From the NCBI GenBank assembly GCA_963736175.1, contig CAVTNU010000031.1, positions 13,267 through 77,266 of the forward strand: 64,000 bases of DNA. Direction: 5' to 3'. Below the pieces are notes generated by a model, which was given only the letters and a program-made list of their open reading frames with translations, ran no database searches and was not told where the DNA came from. The translations under genes were made by a program, and so were the position numbers. This stretch comes from Rhodoblastus sp963736175 (GTDB taxonomy: Bacteria; Pseudomonadota; Alphaproteobacteria; Rhizobiales; Beijerinckiaceae). Within the stretch, counting starts at the first letter, position 1. The number at the start of each line of letters is the position of its first letter. Shown piece by piece: positions 57,231 to 64,000 of the stretch.

Positions 57231-58046
57231 CGGTATTCCTTTCAACAGTGCGGCCTGCGCGCTATGCGGAGAATGAGCAAATCGTAAACCGCCCCGAAAG
57301 GAGGTTCATCAACGCCATCGCAAGCGCCTACGGCGAAATTGCGGCGTCTCCGGAGAAACATGACCGCGAATTCGTCGAACCCCCTGCGACAGACGTCTCA
57401 ATTCGCAAAATGCGGAAAAGCGAACGCCACGCTCTTCAGCGCAAATTGGGGCGATAAATTGACGAGTGCTTCATAGCCGCTTCGGAAAGGATTTTCCAGT
57501 CGGTAAATTGCCGCGAAAAAATCGCCGCCGATCTGGAAACTTCCGCGCTAAAACAAACGCTACGGCGTCGACTGGACGATAAAATCCCCGAACGCCATTC
57601 TTTCAGACAATCTGAAACGACCGCTCAAATGGACAAAATGACACGGCCGGCGACCGGCGTGCGGTAGGGCCGCTACGCCGAGCCACGCCCTTGAACGCGC
57701 CAAATTTTGGAGCGCGGCCAATTTTTCCGCGCAGAGCCCGGCAAGAAACAACCGGCCGAAGACAGCGCATTCAAAAAAAGCTCGCCGCCAACCCGCCCGC
57801 TGCTTTCACAAAACCAAAACCCTTTGCCGTCGATCGCCGAAGCCGTCCGGCATATTAAACAACCGCCCAAAGGAGTCGTTCTCCGTGAGGGCGATCACCC
57901 ATACTCAGGTCGAGTCTTTCCGAACTGTTTCATTGATGTCTGGCTTTAGTTTCGTGGTTAGTATAGAGGCGACTAATGCGCTTTGCGGTAGCGGGCGACG
58001 ATAAAGCTTAGGCTGAGCAAGAGCAAATTGAGCAAGGAGCGAACCC
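57231..58046. other. Long gene-free interval
   Basis: About 816 bases between the IalB-family gene (minus) and zur (plus). The few short frames (for instance at 57248-57457, plus) begin with GTG, lack a ribosome binding site and match no family I know. The DNA is less coding-like than its surroundings. It could carry promoters for both genes, an unannotated small RNA or a decayed gene. Confidence 0.5.
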
Positions 58047-58547
58047 GTGGCTAGCACCGCCAAGTCGCCCGGCGAGCGCCGGAACTGGGTGAAGCAGGTT
58101 GAAGAAATCTGCGCGCGACGCGGTCTTCAACTTACGCCCACCCGGCGGCGAGTACTGGAACTCTTGGCGCACGCCAAGGCGCCGCTGGGAGCTTATGCGG
58201 TACTCGACCAACTGTCTCGGGCCCAAGCGAAAACCGTTGCGCCGCCGACTGTCTATCGTGCGCTTGAATTTCTTGTCGAGAACGGCTTTGTCTTCAAGAT
58301 CGCCAGCACCAACGCCTACGCCCCCTGCGATCATCTCGGCCACCACCATCACGGCATGCTGCTGATCTGCAGCCGCTGCGGCCGCGCCGACGAAATCGAG
58401 AGCCCGAAGGTCGATGAGGCGCTGGCGGAGGCGGCGGCCAGGGTTGGGTTCCGACCGCTCCGGCAAACGGTCGAAATCGAAGGCTTGTGCGACGCCTGCA
58501 AGGAAGCTGGCGCGGAAGCGCCGTCGCCGCCGCATTTCCATGCCTGA
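58047..58547 (+). CDS. zur: Fur-family zinc regulator, Zur-like
   Basis: Winged-helix metalloregulator of 166 residues. The GTG at 58047 is chosen because AAGGAG lies seven bases upstream. The DNA-binding domain reads LQLTPTRRRVLELLAHA and TVAPPTVYRALEFLVENGFVF. The metal part has CDHLGHHHHGMLLICSRCG, EGLCDACKEAG and a HFHA tail; the two CxxC pairs hold the structural zinc, as in Zur. Direct evidence for zinc rather than iron is the pair of Zur-box-like palindromes just downstream, ahead of the TonB-dependent receptor gene. It should repress uptake genes when zinc is ample. Confidence 0.88.
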   Translation: MASTAKSPGERRNWVKQVEEICARRGLQLTPTRRRVLELLAHAKAPLGAYAVLDQLSRAQAKTVAPPTVYRALEFLVENGFVFKIASTNAYAPCDHLGHHHHGMLLICSRCGRADEIESPKVDEALAEAAARVGFRPLRQTVEIEGLCDACKEAGAEAPSPPHFHA

Positions 58548-58577
58548 TTGGCCCTCCGCGTTCGGCACCTCCCCGTG

Positions 58578-58625
58578 TTGACATTTCGTATATTATAACA
58601 TTACACCGTTATAATATAACATGCC
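58578..58625 (+). promoter_or_regulatory. Promoter with two Zur-box-like operators
   Basis: A perfect -35 hexamer TTGACA (58578-58583) is followed by two A/T palindromes. The downstream one is centred at 58614 with the perfect core GTTATA-A-TATAAC. The upstream one is centred at 58593 and shares the half site TATAACATTAC. The centres are 21 bases apart, two helical turns. The sequence matches the pattern known for proteobacterial Zur (ATGTTATAnTATAACAT) and precedes the receptor start by about 42 bases. It would place two Zur dimers over the promoter. Confidence 0.8.
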
Positions 58626-58666
58626 GTCGGCAAAAACTGCGGCGAGCGACATTTTGCAGGGCGACG

Positions 58667-60922
58667 ATGAGATTACGGAAATTCCTGTCGGTGGGCGGTT
58701 CGGTCGTGGCGCTAGTCGGCGCCAATCCTCACGCTTTTGCACAAACCCCTCTCCCCGAAGTTTTGGTGAAACAGCCGAAGCCGGCGCCGGTCAAAAAAGT
58801 CGTCGCGCATAAACCGGCGCCGCGGCCAAGAGTCCGTCAGGCCATCCATCGCGTCGCGCCTTCGTCCCCAACGCCATCCGCGCCGGGCGAGACGCCCGAG
58901 CAAATCGCCGCGAAGGCCGTCGCCGCCAAGATCGAGGCGCTGGACAAGGTGCGTGAAAATATCTTGCCACGCGCGGGCGCCAATTCAACCGATCTCGGGC
59001 AGGCGACAATCTCCGCCCTGCCGCGGGGCGAAGACTCTCCAATCGAAAAGGTCTTGTTGCAAACGCCTGGAATTTCTCAGGACACCGCCTCGAACGGCGG
59101 GCTGCATCTGCGCAATGAACACGCCAATGTGCAATATCGGATCAATGGCGTCTTGTTGCCTGACGGCGTCTCTGGCTTTGGCCAGGTGATCGACAGCGGT
59201 TTTGTCGGCAATGTCGCGGTGATCGACGGCGCGCTGCCGGCGCAATATGGCCTACACACATCTGGCGTCGTCGACATCACGAGTAAGAGCGGCGCCTTCG
59301 ATGGCGGCGGCAAGATCGGCGTCTATGGCGGCAGCCTCGCCTATTTCACGCCGAGCTTCGAATATGGCGGCACGGTCGGCGACACCCAATATTTCGTTAC
59401 CGGTCGCTTTTTGACCAGCAATATCGGCATCGAAAATCCTGCGCCGAGCATGGTTTCGCTCCACGACCATACCGACCAAGGCAAATTCTTCGGTTACGCG
59501 TCGACCTCGCTCGGCGATGGCGGACGGCTCAGCTTCATCAGTGGAACCGCAGTCGGCAATTATCAAATTCCGAACAATCCGGGCCAGCCGCAGGCGTTCA
59601 GCCTTCCTGGCCAGAACGGCTTCACCTCCTCTCAGCTCAACGAACACCAGTTGGAGCAGAACTATTTCAACGTCGTCGCGTTCCAGCAGACGCTCGGCGC
59701 TGTCGACTATCAGATTTCCGCCTTCGCGCGTTACAGCTCGCTCGCCTTCACGCCCGATCCGATCGGCGATCTCCTGTTTAACGGCGTCTCGTCGACGGTT
59801 TACCGCAGTTCCTTCCTCAACGGGATCGCCGAAGATACAGCTTACCGCCTCAACGAGCAGCACACCTTGCGCTTTGGCTTTACCGGCAGCGGCGAGGTGG
59901 CGCAGGCGAACAGCGCCTCGACACTTTTTCCGGTCGATGTGAGCCGCAATGTCAATGGCCCGCCCTTCGCCACGCCGCCGGATAACACCAGCAAGATCGG
60001 CTGGCTGTTCGGCGTCTATGCGCAGGACGAATGGAAGATCAACAGCCAGTTGACCTTGAACACCGGTCTGCGTTTCGACCAGATGGTTGAATATACCGAC
60101 GCCAATCAATTGAGCCCGCGCGTCAGTCTGACCTACAAGCCTTTTGAGGACACCGCTTTTCATGCCGGTTTTGCGCGTTATTTCACGCCGCCGGAAATGG
60201 CGCTTGCGGCGCCGACCAATCTGGCGATGTTCCAGAACACGACCCAGCAGCCCACGGTCAACATCAACGACCCAGTCAAGCCGGAGCGGTCGAATGTCTA
60301 TGACGTCGGCGTCGATCAGAAATTCGGAAAGTTCTCATTCGGTCTCGACGCCTATTACAAGACCGCGACCGACCTGCTCGACGACGGCCAGTTCGGCGCG
60401 GCCTATACTCTGACCGCTTTCAACTACGCCAAGGGCTGGAACGACGGGGTTGAGGCCAAGGTCAAATATCAGGACGGCGATTTTCAGGCTTACGCCAACG
60501 TGGCGCTGGGCCGTCAGATGGGCACGCAATTCGTGTCGAACCAGTATTTGATCGATTTGGATACCTATAACTACGTGCAAAATCACTACATCCCGACCGA
60601 TCATTCGCAGACCTGGACCGGTTCCGCCGGCGCCTCCTATCTGTGGAAAGGCACGCGCTTCAGCACCGATCTGATTTTCGGCAGCGGCTTGCGCGACGGG
60701 TTCGCCAATCTGACGACGGTGCCGGCCTATGCGCAGGTCAATGTCGGATTGTCGCATGAGTTCAAATGGCTTGACGGTGCCAAGCCGACGACCTTGCGCT
60801 TCGACGTCGTGAACCTGTTCGATTCCATCTATGAAATCCGCGACGGCAGCGGCATCGGCATGTTTGCGCCGCAATATGGGCCGCGCCGCGGCTTTTTTGT
60901 CGGCATTTCGCAGAAACTGTGA
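58667..60922 (+). CDS. TonB-dependent outer-membrane receptor, probably for zinc
   Basis: Beta-barrel receptor of 751 residues from MRLRKFLSVGGSVVALV; signal peptide ending near AFAQ. A TonB-box-like LPEVLVKQ follows, then a Pro/Lys/Arg-rich linker of about 60 residues. The plug domain includes PIEKVLLQTPGISQDT, GLHLRNEHANVQYRINGV and SGVVDITSKSG. The barrel ends with a typical FFVGISQKL C-terminus for outer-membrane insertion. It is followed directly by exbB, exbD and tonB. The Zur boxes upstream suggest zinc or a zinc chelate as substrate; this is inference, as the barrel sequence does not reveal the ligand. Confidence 0.9.
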   Translation: MRLRKFLSVGGSVVALVGANPHAFAQTPLPEVLVKQPKPAPVKKVVAHKPAPRPRVRQAIHRVAPSSPTPSAPGETPEQIAAKAVAAKIEALDKVRENILPRAGANSTDLGQATISALPRGEDSPIEKVLLQTPGISQDTASNGGLHLRNEHANVQYRINGVLLPDGVSGFGQVIDSGFVGNVAVIDGALPAQYGLHTSGVVDITSKSGAFDGGGKIGVYGGSLAYFTPSFEYGGTVGDTQYFVTGRFLTSNIGIENPAPSMVSLHDHTDQGKFFGYASTSLGDGGRLSFISGTAVGNYQIPNNPGQPQAFSLPGQNGFTSSQLNEHQLEQNYFNVVAFQQTLGAVDYQISAFARYSSLAFTPDPIGDLLFNGVSSTVYRSSFLNGIAEDTAYRLNEQHTLRFGFTGSGEVAQANSASTLFPVDVSRNVNGPPFATPPDNTSKIGWLFGVYAQDEWKINSQLTLNTGLRFDQMVEYTDANQLSPRVSLTYKPFEDTAFHAGFARYFTPPEMALAAPTNLAMFQNTTQQPTVNINDPVKPERSNVYDVGVDQKFGKFSFGLDAYYKTATDLLDDGQFGAAYTLTAFNYAKGWNDGVEAKVKYQDGDFQAYANVALGRQMGTQFVSNQYLIDLDTYNYVQNHYIPTDHSQTWTGSAGASYLWKGTRFSTDLIFGSGLRDGFANLTTVPAYAQVNVGLSHEFKWLDGAKPTTLRFDVVNLFDSIYEIRDGSGIGMFAPQYGPRRGFFVGISQKL

Positions 60923-60957
60923 TCGCGCAGCGCAAACCGGACGAGGATCAAGAGCCT

Positions 60958-61845
60958 ATGAACGTCATCACTCGCGCGCTTTCGCGCCTCTTCGCGACTC
61001 TGGTCCTGACCGGCGCTTTGTCGCTCGGCGCCCTGGCGCAGACGACGGCCGTCCCCGGCGCGGGCGCGCCGATGGCGGCTTCCGCCGCACCCACGGTCCA
61101 ACCGGACCAGGAAGAGCCAGGTTCGGCCAGCGCCTCGCTCCTGCCCAAGGACCTGTCGCCCTGGGGGATGTTCCTCTCCGCCCATGTCGTCGTGAAGGCG
61201 GTAATGATCGGCCTGGCGCTTGCCTCGCTGATCACCTGGACGGTGGCTTTGGCCAAGGGCTGGGAGCTATTGGCCGGCAAACGGCTGGCGGCGGCCCAAA
61301 ACGCTTTGTTGGCGCGATCCGACTCCCTCGCCGAAACCGTTCGGGCGCTGGCCGGCCAGGCGCAGCTGGAGGCGGCGGCGCAAGCGGCTTTGCTCGAAAT
61401 AGAAATGTCGGGCGGCCTGACCGACAAGGCGTCGATCAAGGAACGGCTTGTCTCACGGCTGGAGCGGATCGAGGCGGCTTTGGGGCGCCGCATGATGCGC
61501 GGCACGGGCGCGTTGGCGACGATCGGCGCCATCGCCCCTTTCGTCGGCCTGTTTGGCACCGTCTGGGGCATCATGAACAGCTTTATCGGCATCTCGAAGG
61601 AGCACACCACCAACCTCGCCATTGTCGCGCCGGGTATAGCCGAAGCGCTGCTTGCCACGGCGCTCGGCCTGTTCGCCGCCATCCCAGCGGTCGTCGTCTA
61701 CAATATGTTTTCGCGCGGCATCGCCGGCTACAAGGCGCTCTGCGCCGACGGCGCCGCGGAAATCCTTCGGATCGCCAGTCGCGATCTCGATCGCGCCGAA
61801 ATCGCGCGGGCCATCGGCTTGCGCCACAAGGAAGCGGCGGAGTAA
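60958..61845 (+). CDS. exbB: TonB system energiser subunit ExbB
   Basis: Inner-membrane proton channel subunit of 295 residues from MNVITRALSRLFATLV; a GTG at 60919 overlapping the receptor stop is an alternative start. It has an N-terminal signal-like segment and an Ala/Pro-rich extension, a form of ExbB known from pseudomonads and alphaproteobacteria, then the MotA/TolQ/ExbB domain: FLSAHVVVKAVMIGLALAS, GALATIGAIAPFVGLFGTVW and APGIAEALLATALGLFAAIP. It forms the motor with ExbD. Confidence 0.94.
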   Translation: MNVITRALSRLFATLVLTGALSLGALAQTTAVPGAGAPMAASAAPTVQPDQEEPGSASASLLPKDLSPWGMFLSAHVVVKAVMIGLALASLITWTVALAKGWELLAGKRLAAAQNALLARSDSLAETVRALAGQAQLEAAAQAALLEIEMSGGLTDKASIKERLVSRLERIEAALGRRMMRGTGALATIGAIAPFVGLFGTVWGIMNSFIGISKEHTTNLAIVAPGIAEALLATALGLFAAIPAVVVYNMFSRGIAGYKALCADGAAEILRIASRDLDRAEIARAIGLRHKEAAE

Positions 61846-61848
61846 ACC

Positions 61849-62274
61849 ATGAGCGTCCGTCTCGACCATGGCGACGACGATCTGGCGGAAATGCACGAGA
61901 TCAACGTCACGCCGTTCATCGACGTCATCCTCGTCCTGCTGATCATCTTCATGATCGCGGCGCCATTGGCGACGGTCGACATTTCCGTCGATCTGCCCGC
62001 CGCCCATGCGCAGCCGCAGTCGCGACCCAACAAGCCCTTGTTCCTCACTCTGAAAGCCGACCTTTCTTTGGCCATCGGTGATCAAATTATTTCGCGCGAA
62101 GATCTGGGTTCGGCGCTGGCCAAGGCGGGCGAAGGCGACAAGCAGCGGCGCATCTTCCTGCGCGCCGATCGGACAGTCGCCTATGGCGCATTGATGCGGG
62201 TGATGAACGAATTGCGCGCGGCCGGCTATCTCAAGCTGGCCTTGGTCGGACTTGAAACGGACGCGCGGCCATGA
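61849..62274 (+). CDS. exbD: TonB system energiser subunit ExbD
   Basis: Protein of 141 residues with one transmembrane helix. The conserved proton-carrying Asp is in MHEINVTPFIDVILVLL; the periplasmic domain ends VMNELRAAGYLKLALVG. Three bases separate it from exbB, and its TGA overlaps the tonB ATG by four bases. Confidence 0.95.
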   Translation: MSVRLDHGDDDLAEMHEINVTPFIDVILVLLIIFMIAAPLATVDISVDLPAAHAQPQSRPNKPLFLTLKADLSLAIGDQIISREDLGSALAKAGEGDKQRRIFLRADRTVAYGALMRVMNELRAAGYLKLALVGLETDARP

Positions 62275-63050
62275 CGGCGGTCGCGACAAATGACGCTTCC
62301 TTGACCCGTCCGGACATTTTTCGCTGGACCCTATGCTCCTTTACGGCGCTGCTCATGCACGGACTGATCGTGCTGGCCCTGGTCCAGCGCAACGAAGAAA
62401 CCGATATGGATGCAGGATCGCCGGTCGCTCTGATCGAACTTGCGCCGATTCCCGTCGCGCCTTCATTGACGGAGACAGACTTGCCGCCTGGTCCGCCAGC
62501 CCCGGACACGGAACAGCGCGAGCGCATCGATGCGAGCGAAAAACCCCGGCAGGACGAGCCGCCCATTCAGGAGGCGGTCCAAAGCCCTGATACCAGCGAC
62601 CCCGTCCCGCCGCCGAAGCCGCCCGAAGAACAGATGAAAGAGGCGGAGCGACAGCAACCGGTCGAAGCCTCGACCGCCGCCGCGCCGCCCGCCGCAACCG
62701 AGTTCGCGGGAAAACCGGCCGCGCCCGACGCCGGCCGCGCGACGCGTCTTCCCTCGGCGGCGGCCTTGCACTGGCAACGATCGCTCGTCGCCCAGCTGGA
62801 GCGATCGAAGCGCTATCCGCGCGACGCCGCCGGCCAATCAGGCATTGCCCGCCTCGCTTTCCGCATTGATCGCCTGGGCCATCTGATCGAAAGTCGGATT
62901 TTGCAAGGTTCGGGCTCCACCATCCTCGACGCGGAAACCCTCGCAACCGTGCGCCGGGCCGAGCCCTTCCCGCCGCCGCCGCAAGATGTCGCCGACGATC
63001 AACTCTGGTTCGTCGTGCCGATCCGCTATGCGGCGTCGCTCCGACGTTGA
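62271..63050 (+). CDS. tonB: TonB protein
   Basis: Energy-transducing protein of 259 residues. One N-terminal membrane helix (SFTALLMHGLIVLALV, with the conserved His), a long Pro/Glu/Lys-rich periplasmic rod (PPPKPPEEQMKEAERQQP), and a C-terminal TonB domain with LERSKRYPRDAAGQSGIARL and the closing LWFVVPIRY. It is last in receptor-exbB-exbD-tonB and probably serves the receptor encoded here. Confidence 0.95.
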   Translation: MTAVATNDASLTRPDIFRWTLCSFTALLMHGLIVLALVQRNEETDMDAGSPVALIELAPIPVAPSLTETDLPPGPPAPDTEQRERIDASEKPRQDEPPIQEAVQSPDTSDPVPPPKPPEEQMKEAERQQPVEASTAAAPPAATEFAGKPAAPDAGRATRLPSAAALHWQRSLVAQLERSKRYPRDAAGQSGIARLAFRIDRLGHLIESRILQGSGSTILDAETLATVRRAEPFPPPPQDVADDQLWFVVPIRYAASLRR

Positions 63051-63430
63051 TTTCGTCCAACGGATCGAAACGTTCCAGTTAAAACGAGCATCCCGACTTG
63101 TTGTTTCAGGCCACTTGATGCCCGTCGGCGCTGGCGCCGGAGAATGACGTATTCTCGCCGAAATGGCGATTCGTTCGGCAAAGGCCGAACGTAGCTTCCG
63201 ACTCGAGGTGGTCGTCGGAGGTCCGTCGGCGCCCCTCTCAGCGTGACCCTAGCGGCGTGAAACCGCACGTATCAGACAAAAAACAAGCCGAGACGGGCGT
63301 TTTTGACGACAATCAGGGCGGCGTTTCAAGTGATTTTGAAACGCCGCCCTGATTTCTTGTCTGTGGCTCCCGCCCGCGTGAAGCGGGTCAGCCGGTTTCG
63401 TGGAATTTGCCTGGCCTTGATCCAGCAAGA
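63051..63430. other. tonB-katG intergenic interval
   Basis: About 380 bases between two convergent genes. The only clear structure is the long hairpin at 63311-63354. I see no gene. Confidence 0.55.
63311..63354. terminator. Long perfect hairpin between tonB and katG
   Basis: AATCAGGGCGGCGTTTCAA pairs with its exact complement across a five- to six-base loop, giving a 19-bp stem. It lies between convergent genes and may act as a transcription end in either direction, although a strong T run is lacking on both sides. Confidence 0.65.
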
Positions 63431-64000
63431 TCAGGCGAGGTCGAAGCGGTCGGCGTTCATCACCTTGTTCCACGCCGCGACGAAGTCGCGCACGAACGTC
63501 GCCCCGGCGTCGTCGCACGCATAGACCTCCGCGAGGGCGCGGAGCTGAGAGTTCGAACCGAAGATGAGGTCGGCGCGGGTCGCCGTCCACTTCGTTTGGC
63601 CCGTCGCGCGATCGCGTCCCTCGAACACATCTTGCGAGTTCGAGGCCGCCTTCCACGTCACGCCCATGTCGAGCAGGTTGACGAAGAAGTCATTGGTGAG
63701 CGTCTCGGGCCGCTGCGTGAACACGCCGTGCTGGGACTGTCCGACATTAGCGTTCAAGACGCGCAGGCCGCCGACGAGAACCGTCATCTCGGGCGCGGTC
63801 AGCGTCAGCAGCTGCGCCTTGTCGACCAGCAACTCCTCCGCCGAAACGGCGTAATGCGTCTTGAGATAGTTGCGGAACCCATCGGCTTTCGGTTCGAGAA
63901 CGGCGAAAGAATTGACATCGGTCTGCTCCTGCGACGCGTCGGCGCGGCCCGGAGCGAAGGGAACTTCAGCAATACGGTACCGTAACGAAAAGGCGACAAA
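63431..64000 (-). pseudogene. katG: Catalase-peroxidase KatG, C-terminal fragment
   Basis: The last about 175 residues of KatG are clear: VPFAPGRADASQEQTD, FAVLEPKADGFRNYL, LTLTAPEMTVLVGGLRVL, VFTQRPETLTNDFFVNLLDMG and the end FVAAWNKVMNADRFDLA. KatG removes H2O2 with a heme in its N-terminal domain, which is not in the window. Upstream of VPFAPGR the frame stays open to the window edge, but the 15 or so residues there (FVAFSLRYRIAE) do not resemble KatG in this or the other two frames. The gene therefore looks cut at about 63960 by a rearrangement; if the divergence is only local, it would be an ordinary gene continuing outside the window. Confidence 0.75.

Noticed and set aside
57248..57457. 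Possible 69-residue gene on the plus strand
   Set aside because: GTG start, no ribosome binding site, no recognisable motif, and it begins inside the region just upstream of the IalB-family gene.

Overview
This is a GC-rich window with dense, mostly minus-strand operons. It looks like an alphaproteobacterium of the order Hyphomicrobiales (Rhizobiales). The grounds are the fifteen-gene complex I operon that runs from nuoA to nuoN and on into birA, rnj and a methylmalonyl-CoA epimerase gene, the tig-clpP-clpX-lon-hupB-tRNA-Val string, an IalB-family protein, and a malyl-CoA lyase of the HpcH/HpaI family. The last, together with malate synthase G and glycolate oxidase, points to active C2 and glyoxylate metabolism as in methylotrophic or phototrophic relatives. 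Genus cannot be decided from sequence alone.

Region 1 (1-10.2 kb) is a glycolate/glyoxylate locus. It holds malate synthase G (glcB, cut by the window start) and, convergent with it, glcF, glcE, glcD, a lactate/glycolate permease (glcA type) and a GlcG-like protein, which is the same gene set as the E. coli glc operon. An IS630-family element sits between glcB and glcF, exactly in the glcF stop codon. A flavin reductase-like protein and an exported CHRD-domain protein follow.

Region 2 (10.9-20 kb) holds a soluble NAD-reducing [NiFe] hydrogenase operon, hoxF-U-Y-H-W, next to a MaoC-phosphotransacetylase fusion, acetate kinase and a CBS-domain protein. These could work together in hydrogen, NADH and acetate/acyl-phosphate balance, which is an inference from proximity. 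An RMD1-family membrane protein and an MsbA-type ABC exporter follow on the plus strand.

Region 3 (23.4-41.2 kb) is the complex I operon nuoA-B-C-D-(small membrane ORF)-E-F-G-H-I-J-K-L-M-N, then birA, rnj and mce. Region 4 (41.4-50.4 kb) has tRNA-Asp, an exported ClpP-fold-like protein, tRNA-Val, hupB, lon, clpX, clpP, tig and tRNA-Leu. Both clpP and tig carry a one-base insertion in this sequence that breaks the reading frame.

Region 5 (50.5-58 kb) is a set of single genes: a multicopper-oxidase-fold protein with eroded copper ligands, a PhnB-like VOC protein, a tandem CDGSH protein, a fused NAD(P)HX epimerase/dehydratase with an AT-rich in-frame insertion, malyl-CoA lyase, HspQ and an IalB-family protein. 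Region 6 (58-64 kb) is a metal uptake system: a Zur-like Fur-family regulator, a TonB-dependent receptor preceded by two Zur-box-like palindromes, and exbB-exbD-tonB. The window ends in the 3' part of katG, whose similarity to KatG stops about 45 bases before the window edge.

No CRISPR array, prophage or clearly unprecedented multigene system was seen. The strongest leads are the IS630 insertion that rebuilds a stop codon, the paired Zur boxes, the small ORF inside the nuo operon, the in-frame insertion in nnr, the two frameshifted proteostasis genes, and the CBS protein with an unrecognised C-terminal domain.
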